A stretch of 28,271 nucleotides of DNA from SIG701 sp045123975 (GTDB taxonomy: Bacteria; Bacillota; Clostridia; Oscillospirales; CAG-272), in assembly GCA_045123975.1 (NCBI GenBank), contig JBGVKV010000105.1, positions 1 through 28,271 of the forward strand. Direction: 5' to 3'. The translations under genes were made by a program, and so were the position numbers. Below the pieces are notes generated by a model. It saw only the letters and a list, made by a program, of their open reading frames with translations. It had not been told where the DNA came from and did not search any database. Each line of letters begins with the position of its first letter. The stretch's first letter is position 1. Shown piece by piece: positions 21,826-28,271 of the stretch.

Positions 21826-22944
21826 TCAAAAGAACTGAGTGGTGTTCTTGGCAGCCTCTGCCTTACGGCGATTCTTCAGCATATCGATGATCTCGTTGAA
21901 CTCATCATCGGAAATGTTGGAGGGAATGGTTTCCTCAATCAGCTCGCTTGCCTTCTTCTCCGCTTCCTCTGCCTTGGGAGCCTCTTCCTTCTTGGCAAAG
22001 CCGGTGGCGATGATGGTGATCTTCATCTTATCCTCCAGCTCGGGATCGAAGGCCACACCGAAGATTACGTTTGCGTCGGGCGCGGTCTCTGCCTTGATCA
22101 TAGTGGAAGCGATATCGATATCCTCCAGACCGATGTCGGGAGATGCGGTGATGCTGATGATGATACCGTGTGCGCCGGAGATAGAGGTCTCAAGCAGCGG
22201 GCTGGAGATAGCAGCCTTGGCAGCCAGCTCGGCCTTTTCCTTGCCGGAAGCCTCGCCTACGCCCATATGCGCGTAGCCTGCATCCTTCATAACAGCGGTA
22301 ACGTCTGCGAAGTCCAGGTTGATGTAACCGGGAACGTTGATCATCTCACAGATGCTCTGTACGCCGTGGCTCAGAACGTCGTCAGCGATAGCAAACGCGT
22401 TGAACAGAGTGATGCGGGTTTCGGAAACCTGCTTCAGTCTCTCGTTGGGGATAATTACGAGGGAGTCCACAAACTGACCGAACTCTTCGATGCCGGCCTC
22501 TGCCTGGGTCATTCTCTTCTCACCCTCAAATGCGAAGGGCTTGGTTACAACACCGATGGTCAGAATGCCCATCTCCTGTGCGATCTTTGCAACGATGGGA
22601 GCCGCACCGGTACCGGTACCGCCACCCATGCCGGCAGTGATAAACACCATATCGGCACCGGTGATGGAGTTGCGGATCTCCTCCAGGCTCTCCTCGGCAG
22701 CACGTGCGCCGATCTCGGGATTTGCGCCGGCACCGTGACCCTTGGTGATCTTCTCACCGATCGGAATCTTATGCTGTGCGCTGGATCTTGCCAGAGCCTG
22801 CTTGTCCGTATTGATGGCGATGAAGTCCACGCCGCGGACGTTGGAAGCGATCATGCGGTTTACAGCGTTGTTTCCGCCGCCGCCTACACCAATTACTTTA
22901 ATATTCACACCGGTATCATAGTTATCATCGAATTCGAATGGCAT
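21826..22944 (-). CDS. ftsZ: Cell division protein FtsZ
   Basis: 372 residues. The tubulin-like GTPase motifs are intact: GVGGGGNNAVNRM near the N-terminus, GGGTGTGAAP (the tubulin signature) at about 104-113 and YINLDFADV (synergy-loop aspartates) at about 205-213. After the second domain (VIFGVAFDPELEDKMKITII) the tail is only about 57 residues and ends in AAKNTTQFF, without the usual D-I/V-P-x-F-L-R/K peptide that binds FtsA, SepF, ZapD or EzrA. It polymerises into the Z ring at mid-cell. GGAGGACATAAAAC precedes the ATG, and a separate promoter lies in the 220-bp AT-rich gap after ftsQ. Confidence 0.96.
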   Translation of the reverse strand: MPFEFDDNYDTGVNIKVIGVGGGGNNAVNRMIASNVRGVDFIAINTDKQALARSSAQHKIPIGEKITKGHGAGANPEIGARAAEESLEEIRNSITGADMVFITAGMGGGTGTGAAPIVAKIAQEMGILTIGVVTKPFAFEGEKRMTQAEAGIEEFGQFVDSLVIIPNERLKQVSETRITLFNAFAIADDVLSHGVQSICEMINVPGYINLDFADVTAVMKDAGYAHMGVGEASGKEKAELAAKAAISSPLLETSISGAHGIIISITASPDIGLEDIDIASTMIKAETAPDANVIFGVAFDPELEDKMKITIIATGFAKKEEAPKAEEAEKKASELIEETIPSNISDDEFNEIIDMLKNRRKAEAAKNTTQFF

Positions 22945-23016
22945 GTTTTATGTCCTCCGTCTGTTTTTTTAGAAAATTCCTCGCCGCGCATCCTTCACAC
23001 GGCAATTGTCTTTTAC

Positions 23017-23048
23017 ATTATAATATACTTTATTTTCGGTTTTTGCAA
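23017..23048 (-). promoter_or_regulatory. Probable ftsZ promoter
   Basis: TATAAT (23017-23022) and TTGCAA (23043-23048) lie 20 bp apart on the minus strand; an overlapping TATTAT gives 17 bp. The region is very AT-rich, and the two direct repeats lie about 80-110 bp upstream. Confidence 0.6.
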
Positions 23049-23126
23049 TACATTTCGCAGATTTTTTCGATATTTTTTTGATTTTCAGCGTATTTTTTAC
23101 CATTTTGGAGCAATAATTCATATTTT

Positions 23127-23160
23127 ACAATTGCATAATTTTATTACACAATTGCATAAT
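23127..23160. repeat. Two direct repeats of ACAATTGCATAAT with a 21-bp period
   Basis: Exact 13-bp copies at 23127-23139 and 23148-23160 place the same sequence on the same face of the helix, two turns apart. The pair sits upstream of the ftsZ promoter, immediately after ftsQ. Confidence 0.7.
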
Positions 23161-23164
23161 CCCA

Positions 23165-24448
23165 TTATGTGTCCAATTTTAGCTGATTATCCAAAATGAC
23201 GCTGGTGGAGCTGGTTACGCTCAGATCGATCTGGGCTTTGACGTCGGTTTTGAACAGTTCGTCCGCCAAAACCGCACCGGCCACCTTCATTTTTACCCCC
23301 ATATCGGTGCTGTCGCCGAACTCCAGAAGGAAACGGCCATCCGCAACCATGGACAGATTCCGGGGGTTGCGCAGATCCACAGACGTAATCCTCTCGCGAA
23401 GGGATGATTCCAAAAGCATGGCGAGAGATTCCCGTATCTGCCGCATATGCTTTTCCTCACGGAAGGAGATCACACGCCCTGCCATTGCCGATTCCACGGC
23501 AGGTATACGGAGGTGAATCAGATCAAGACTTTCGATTTCCTCCGGGCCGATCCGATCCAGCACGCGCAGGGTGGCACTCAGCGCACGGGTTTCTCCGTAA
23601 ATTTCCGTATAGAACACCGCCCTGTCCTCCGTGACCGCCATACGGATCGTGGAGGGAGCTTCTCTCGTAACGTCCAGGCCCTGCACGTAGGGATACCGGA
23701 GTGTGACTGCATTCTCCACTACACGGGAGCTGAAGGAATACAGATTGGCACCTTCCTTTACGCCGGCGGCGTGCAGTATATCCTCAGCGGCGTACCGCTC
23801 CGTTCCCGTCACATCGATATCGTGGATCACGTACATCAGCTTGTACACCGTAGCCATAGCACATCCCGCAAACACACAGGTCAGAAGCACAGCTGATACG
23901 GTTCGGCGTACCTGGTGAGTGATCTTTCGCCGTTGCGCCAGCCGATAAGCGGCCAGTTTTTTCGCATCCCGTTCCTTCTGGCTGATGAAGATTTCATCGG
24001 TGTTCATGGCCGGATCCGGCGCACTGCTGCGGCTTGTCCCTGCTCCGCCCGGCGGATGATGGGGCCGCTTTGCGGTGTGGGACTTCTGCCCACCTCCGCG
24101 GATTCCTTCATGGGAGGAGGATTTCGGTCTTACACCGGCTGCAGGGGCAGCACCGGCCGCGGCATACGCATAGGCACGCTCCCGCTTCTCCTTGGACCTT
24201 TCCGCCGATCGGGTCAGCGATTCACGGACACGGTAGGTGGATTGGGACTCCGGCGTCTTGTCCTTCATGCCGTACAGTATTTCCGCTTCGCGGATCTTCT
24301 GTGACAAACCGCCGTCCGGCTCAATCCGCCGGGTACGGATGGGCACGGCATCGTCCCCGTATATCTCATTCACGTGACGGCGGGTTCTGGCATACTGCCC
24401 TGCCCGATCACGCACGCTGAACGAGGTAAAACGTTCCGTTTTGTTCAC
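23165..24448 (-). CDS. ftsQ: Cell division protein FtsQ/DivIB
   Basis: 427 residues. A basic, Ala/Gly/Pro-rich cytoplasmic region of about 180 residues precedes one membrane helix (about 183-205, TVSAVLLTCVFAGCAMATVY). A POTRA domain follows (about 207-275: VIHDIDVTGTERYAAEDILH, ANLYSFSSRVVENAVTLRYP), then the FtsQ beta domain (TEDRAVFYTEIYGETRALSA). It bridges cytoplasmic and outside parts of the divisome. The GTG start is fixed by AAAGGAGG 7 nt upstream. The cytoplasmic part is much longer than in Bacillus DivIB, although long tails occur in some Firmicutes. It follows murG by 32 nt. Confidence 0.9.
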   Translation of the reverse strand: MNKTERFTSFSVRDRAGQYARTRRHVNEIYGDDAVPIRTRRIEPDGGLSQKIREAEILYGMKDKTPESQSTYRVRESLTRSAERSKEKRERAYAYAAAGAAPAAGVRPKSSSHEGIRGGGQKSHTAKRPHHPPGGAGTSRSSAPDPAMNTDEIFISQKERDAKKLAAYRLAQRRKITHQVRRTVSAVLLTCVFAGCAMATVYKLMYVIHDIDVTGTERYAAEDILHAAGVKEGANLYSFSSRVVENAVTLRYPYVQGLDVTREAPSTIRMAVTEDRAVFYTEIYGETRALSATLRVLDRIGPEEIESLDLIHLRIPAVESAMAGRVISFREEKHMRQIRESLAMLLESSLRERITSVDLRNPRNLSMVADGRFLLEFGDSTDMGVKMKVAGAVLADELFKTDVKAQIDLSVTSSTSVILDNQLKLDT

Positions 24449-24480
24449 CGCATCTCCTCCTTTCTGAGGAATTGTTTTTC

Positions 24481-25617
24481 TTACTTTTTCTTATTCTTCA
24501 CCAGATCCAGAAGATCCAGATATATTCGCTTGTTGGCATCCGGCACGGCAAAGGCACGGATCTTTTCCTCCATGGCAAGCCGCTCTGAGGCGCCTTCGTC
24601 CGAGAGCAAATACGCAACCTTTTCCGTCAGAGGCGCAGCCTCCGTGGTTTCCAGCTCCTTTTCCTCAAAGAGAGCCGCCGCGCCCGCATCCACGAGCACC
24701 TTCGCATTCTTGTACTGATGATTTGCCGTCACGTTGGGAGACGGAATAAACACAGCGCATTTTCCGCCCATGGCCAATTCGGAGATGGTCATGGCACCCG
24801 CACGGCATATGGTCAGATCCGCCGCCGCCATACGGTAGGGCATATCGTAAATATATTCCACCAGCTGGATATTCTCATACTGATCCAAGCCCATTTCCTT
24901 GAACCAGCCGCCGCACAGTTCCTTCTCAATGGAGCCTGTGGCGTGGACGTGATAGATCTCGGGGTGCTTGGCGGTAAAGTCCCGCATCAGCTTGAGCACG
25001 GCTGCGTTCAGCCGCTCCGCTCCCATACTGCCGCCGTAGGACAGGATAAAATACTTATACTTATCGGGGATGCCCAACATCTTGCGGGCCTCCTCGCGGG
25101 TAGGAGCCACGGCGGGGTGAAGGGTGGGATTGCCCACACGGAGCAATTTTTCGGGACATTTGAGAGAGCGTCCCGTTTCCTCAAAATTCAGATACACACG
25201 ATCCACAGCCGGTGCCAGCATACGCACCGCCACGCCGGGGATGGCGTTGGACTCGTGCAAGGCGCAGGGGATCCCCATTTGGGATGCCGCCTTCACTACG
25301 GGCCAGCTGACGTATCCGCCCGTGCCCACAACCAAGTCCGGCTTGAATTCCCGGATGATCTTTTTCGCCTTGATGGGGGAGGTCAGCGTCAGATAAGCCG
25401 TTTTCAGATTGGCCAGGGACAGAGATCGGCGGATGCCGCGGATCTCCACAAAATACAGAGGATAGCCGGCTGCCGGCACCAGTTTGGACTCAATGCCGTG
25501 CTTAGTGCCCACGTAGGCGATCTCGGCCGTGGAGTCATTCTGTTTGATGGTATTGGCAATGGCAAGCGCGGGATTCACGTGGCCGCCCGTACCGCCGCCG
25601 GTCATAAGTACTCGCAT
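24481..25617 (-). CDS. murG: MurG lipid II glycosyltransferase
   Basis: 378 residues, GT28 family. The N-terminal Gly-rich loop MTGGGTGGHVNPALAIA, the HESNAIPG segment and the donor-binding signature ICRAGAMTISELAMGGKCAV followed by SPNVTANHQYKNA are all present. It adds GlcNAc to lipid I on the inner face of the membrane to give lipid II. AATTCGGAGGATAT precedes the ATG, and ftsW stops 12 nt upstream. Normal length plus a short Lys-rich tail (KNKKK). Confidence 0.96.
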   Translation of the reverse strand: MRVLMTGGGTGGHVNPALAIANTIKQNDSTAEIAYVGTKHGIESKLVPAAGYPLYFVEIRGIRRSLSLANLKTAYLTLTSPIKAKKIIREFKPDLVVGTGGYVSWPVVKAASQMGIPCALHESNAIPGVAVRMLAPAVDRVYLNFEETGRSLKCPEKLLRVGNPTLHPAVAPTREEARKMLGIPDKYKYFILSYGGSMGAERLNAAVLKLMRDFTAKHPEIYHVHATGSIEKELCGGWFKEMGLDQYENIQLVEYIYDMPYRMAAADLTICRAGAMTISELAMGGKCAVFIPSPNVTANHQYKNAKVLVDAGAAALFEEKELETTEAAPLTEKVAYLLSDEGASERLAMEEKIRAFAVPDANKRIYLDLLDLVKNKKK

Positions 25618-25629
25618 ATATCCTCCGAA

Positions 25630-26961
25630 TTACTTTTTCTGATAGGAATGCTTGGATATGGACAAAACCACGCCCATTTCCATAAGCAGGATGATAAGGG
25701 ACGTACCGCCGTAGGAGAAGAACGGCAAGGCAATTCCCGTATTGGGAAGAACGTCGGTAACGACGCCGATGTTCAGGAAAGCCTGGATGCCCACCTGGCT
25801 GATGATACCGAACACCACCAAAGCCGAATAGGTATCCGGTGCCCGCATGGCGATCACATAGCCCCGCCAAATGAAGAGCAAAAACAGAATGATCACGGCA
25901 ACGGCGCCCACAAAACCGAGTTCCTCGCACCATATGGTGAAAATGAAGTCGTTCTGTGCCTCGGACACGTAGCTGTATTTCTGACGGCTGGCACCAAGAC
26001 CAACGCCCAAGGCTCCGCCGGAGCCGATGGCGTAAAGGCCCTGCGTGGTCTGCCAGGCCTCGTTCAGCTTGTCAGCGCTCTCATCCGCAAAGGTGGTCAA
26101 CCGCTTCAAAGCATAGGGATTGGTGGCCAAAAAGATGCTGATGGCTCCCAGGCCGCCCACGCCTGCCAACGACGTCATCCATCCGGGATGCACGCCGCCG
26201 ATAAACATCACGCACAGTCCGATGGCACCCATAATGATTGTACCGGACAAATGCTTTTCCAGCATAACGAGCACGCAGGCAACACCCACGAAAACGCACG
26301 GCATCACCGTACCCTGCCAGAATCTACGCTTTTTATCGGTGCGGCCCATCACGTCGTCCTGATGCTTGTCGATATACCAGGCCAGCATCATCACAAGCGC
26401 CACCTTCATAATTTCCGATGGCTGGAAGGTGAAGGACGTTCCCTTCAGGCCCAGCCAGCGGCGGGCTTCTCCGTTGCTGATACCGATACCCGGAATCAGC
26501 ACGATGATCAAAAGGAATACTGCAAAGGCGAACAGTGCCACGGTAAAGGTTTTATAAAACTTCGGCGGCAGGTAACTGAGACCTACCATGAAGGTGAGAC
26601 CAATGGCTATAAACAAAAGTTGTTTTTTGATGAAGAACAGACTGTCCCCGTACTGTGCCAACGCAGAAGGATAGCTGGCACTGAACACCATAATGGAGCC
26701 GAGAGACAAAAGAAGCAGAATCAAAACCAGCATAGGCCGATCTGCACCGGTTTTCACCCGGACGATATTCTCCTCGCTGTCCCGATGCTTTGCCGGATGC
26801 AAATCCCGGCGCTGCACCGTCAGATCGCCCTTATTGCGGGGAGCGCGGCCCTGCCGATCGGAGGTGCTCTCCGCCTGGCGGGGCTCCTGGGGAGCGGCGC
26901 TTTTTTTGCGCTCAATTGCCATGGGATCGTCGTGCCGACGTTCCCGGCCGGATTTCTGCAT
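25630..26961 (-). CDS. ftsW: FtsW/SpoVE-type SEDS glycosyltransferase
   Basis: 443 residues from the ATG supported by GAGAGGAGACGGCGT; the frame is open 22 codons further but without a start signal. A strongly basic, polar N-terminal region of about 75 residues (KSGRERRHDDPMAIERKKSA) precedes 10 membrane helices. Conserved SEDS segments include GTSFTFQPSEIMKVALVMML, YSYVSEAQNDFIFTIWCEEL and FSYGGTSLIILLMEMGVVLS. It polymerises lipid II at the septum together with a class B PBP. Position between mraY and murG favours FtsW, but SpoVE cannot be excluded by sequence. Confidence 0.92.
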   Translation of the reverse strand: MQKSGRERRHDDPMAIERKKSAAPQEPRQAESTSDRQGRAPRNKGDLTVQRRDLHPAKHRDSEENIVRVKTGADRPMLVLILLLLSLGSIMVFSASYPSALAQYGDSLFFIKKQLLFIAIGLTFMVGLSYLPPKFYKTFTVALFAFAVFLLIIVLIPGIGISNGEARRWLGLKGTSFTFQPSEIMKVALVMMLAWYIDKHQDDVMGRTDKKRRFWQGTVMPCVFVGVACVLVMLEKHLSGTIIMGAIGLCVMFIGGVHPGWMTSLAGVGGLGAISIFLATNPYALKRLTTFADESADKLNEAWQTTQGLYAIGSGGALGVGLGASRQKYSYVSEAQNDFIFTIWCEELGFVGAVAVIILFLLFIWRGYVIAMRAPDTYSALVVFGIISQVGIQAFLNIGVVTDVLPNTGIALPFFSYGGTSLIILLMEMGVVLSISKHSYQKK

Positions 26962-26999
26962 ACGCCGTCTCCTCTCTGTTTTTATGATACTTACTGTTT

Positions 27000-28004
27000 T
27001 TACAGGCCAAACCAGGCCGCAAGGCACGCAAGTGCCGTAACGGCGGTAAATACGGACACAATTTTGACCTCACTCCATCCGCACTGCTCAAAGTGATGGT
27101 GGATGGGTGCCATACGGAACAGCCGCTTGCCGTGCGTCAATTTGAAATAGGCAACCTGAAGCATAACGGAGGCAGTCTCGCAAATATACACGATACCGCA
27201 CACCACCACGATCAGGGGATTTCCCAAAAGGAAGGCCGCACCGACAACCATACCGCCAAGATACAGGGAGCCCGTGTCGCCCATAAATACTCTGGCAGGG
27301 TAGAAATTATACACAAGGAAGCCAAGAGTTCCGCCGATCAGCGTAGCACCGATCAAGGACAGAGCCGATGCGAACGGAGCCGCCTGGATCGCGAAAAAGG
27401 CGACGGCGGAAAAGAAGATGCCAACGACCAGCGTAATGCCGGAGGCCAGACCGTCGATACCGTCGGTCAGATTTACGCTGTTGACCATACCGGTCAGGAG
27501 CAGAAGAGCCACTACGTAATAGAAGAAGCCCAGATCCCACGCCACTCCGATAAAGGGAATGTACAGCGTGGTGTTCACAATGCCCGTCAGGGACATAAGA
27601 ATCAGAAACAGTGCTGCCGCACCCAATTGCAGAAGATATTTCTGCCGTGCCGTGAGTCCCTCGTTCTGCTTCTTACGGAGCTTGGCGCTGTCATCGACCA
27701 CGCCGATGAGGCCGTTGAGCACACCGTACAGAAGAACGTAAACAAACGGAAGAACGGTTTTGATATCCCCCCACAAGGCGACGGCAATGCAGGCGAGGAC
27801 GGCAACGATCACCGTAGCGACGATGAACGCGATACCTCCCATGGTGGGCGTACCCTCCTTGCTCTTGTGCCAGCGGGGGCCGATCTCCAGAATCTTCTGT
27901 CCCATTTTCTTGCTTTTCAGAACAGGGATCAGCTTGTGAGAAATGACCGCCGTCAGAGCAAAGGTAAGAACCAATGCGGCTATATACAGGATTCCATCAA
28001 ACAT
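27000..28004 (-). CDS. mraY: MraY phospho-MurNAc-pentapeptide transferase
   Basis: 334 residues, about ten membrane helices. The catalytic and substrate motifs are present: GVVDDSAKLRKKQNEGLTAR, VNLTDGIDGLASG, FMGDTGSLYLGG and MAPIHHHFEQCGW. It makes lipid I from UDP-MurNAc-pentapeptide and undecaprenyl phosphate. AAAGGA precedes the ATG, and murF stops 12 nt upstream. It is followed directly by ftsW, with no murD between them. Confidence 0.96.
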   Translation of the reverse strand: MFDGILYIAALVLTFALTAVISHKLIPVLKSKKMGQKILEIGPRWHKSKEGTPTMGGIAFIVATVIVAVLACIAVALWGDIKTVLPFVYVLLYGVLNGLIGVVDDSAKLRKKQNEGLTARQKYLLQLGAAALFLILMSLTGIVNTTLYIPFIGVAWDLGFFYYVVALLLLTGMVNSVNLTDGIDGLASGITLVVGIFFSAVAFFAIQAAPFASALSLIGATLIGGTLGFLVYNFYPARVFMGDTGSLYLGGMVVGAAFLLGNPLIVVVCGIVYICETASVMLQVAYFKLTHGKRLFRMAPIHHHFEQCGWSEVKIVSVFTAVTALACLAAWFGL

Positions 28005-28016
28005 ACGCGTTTTCCT

Positions 28017-28271
28017 TTACTTTCTCTCCATACGCTCAAAATGCTTTTTCAGGCATTCGATTACGTTCTCTGCCGCCACGCCGCGGCTGGCTTTCACAAG
28101 AAGAACGTCTCCCGGCTGCACGGCTGACAGAATCATATCCGCCATGGCATCGGGATCCTTGGTGTCCAGGCTGACAAACACGCTATCTGCACGGACGCCG
28201 CGCTTGATGGCAGCCTCCGCTATCACGTCCGCCATCTTACCGTAGCAGAACAGCTGGCTCACCTTCTTCTC
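28017..28271 (-). CDS. murF: MurF D-Ala-D-Ala-adding enzyme (C-terminal part; runs off the window)
   Basis: The last 84 codons of a Mur ligase that extends beyond the right edge. The visible C-terminal domain reads QPGDVLLVKASRGVAAENVI, the MurF version of the family's final motif (typically LVKGSRxxxME), plus FVSLDTKDPDAMADMI. The enzyme adds D-Ala-D-Ala to UDP-MurNAc-tripeptide. It stands upstream of mraY, the usual dcw order, which supports MurF rather than MurE or MurD. Confidence 0.85.
   Translation of the reverse strand, partial: EKKVSQLFCYGKMADVIAEAAIKRGVRADSVFVSLDTKDPDAMADMILSAVQPGDVLLVKASRGVAAENVIECLKKHFERMERK

Noticed and set aside
15206..21890. Several 300-420-codon open frames opposite yitT, the CDF gene and the ABC exporter gene
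   Set aside because: All are antisense to genes with intact motifs and result from high GC at third codon positions; none has a credible product.
24718..27096. A 792-codon plus-strand open frame across murG and ftsW
   Set aside because: It is His/Gln/Gly-rich low-similarity sequence, antisense to clear murG and ftsW coding, with no domain motifs.
1..28271. CRISPR arrays, insertion sequences or rRNA genes
   Set aside because: No regularly spaced repeats, transposase motifs or rRNA signature segments were seen.

Overview
The window is from a Gram-positive Clostridia-type bacterium, probably a gut Oscillospirales or close relative. This placement rests on Mini-III RNase, YitT and SpoVG family genes, a low-GC-Gram-positive division cluster and AGGAGG-type ribosome binding sites; the genus cannot be named. 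It has two parts that meet at the tmRNA gene ssrA.

Left part (1 to about 11,710, every gene on the minus strand): this looks like one end of an integrated mobile element lying against the 3' end of ssrA. Read in the direction of transcription it holds a truncated cytosine methyltransferase, a YubB-like/LPD28 protein, a hypothetical protein, a Dam-type adenine methylase, two AbrB-like regulators, an ArdA-like antirestriction protein and a YodL/DUF3846 protein. A SpoVG-like protein follows, then a Tad/Flp-type pilus operon: two tandem 76-residue pilin-like proteins, an LppM-like lipoprotein, an A24 prepilin peptidase, CpaB/RcpC, a TadZ/CpaE-like ATPase, the CpaF/TadA ATPase and TadB, which runs off the left edge. 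Methylases and antirestriction genes beside a complete-looking pilus operon suggest an element that protects itself on entry and carries its own surface appendage.

Junction (11,460-12,790): ssrA (11,712-12,075) lies 14 nt after smpB, so both trans-translation components probably share a transcript. The tag is short (Ala + ANTEFAAA). Two intrinsic terminators lie between ssrA and the element genes.

Right part (12,090-28,271) is core chromosome: fructose-6-phosphate aldolase/transaldolase, a LURP-one-like protein, a three-S1-domain RNA-binding protein, YitT, CorA, an mntP plus Mn-type CDF exporter operon, mrnC plus a zinc-ribbon protein, and an ABC exporter. A division/cell-wall (dcw) cluster follows in the order murF, mraY, ftsW, murG, ftsQ, ftsZ. 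This cluster has no murD, murC, murB or ftsA in the window, and FtsZ lacks the usual C-terminal peptide. Many promoters here match the sigma-A consensus with exact 17-bp spacing, so several regulatory features can be read directly. They include an orphan promoter-terminator unit at 14,094-14,208, an apparently leaderless mrnC, a hairpin in the mntP leader and a 21-bp-phased direct repeat upstream of ftsZ.
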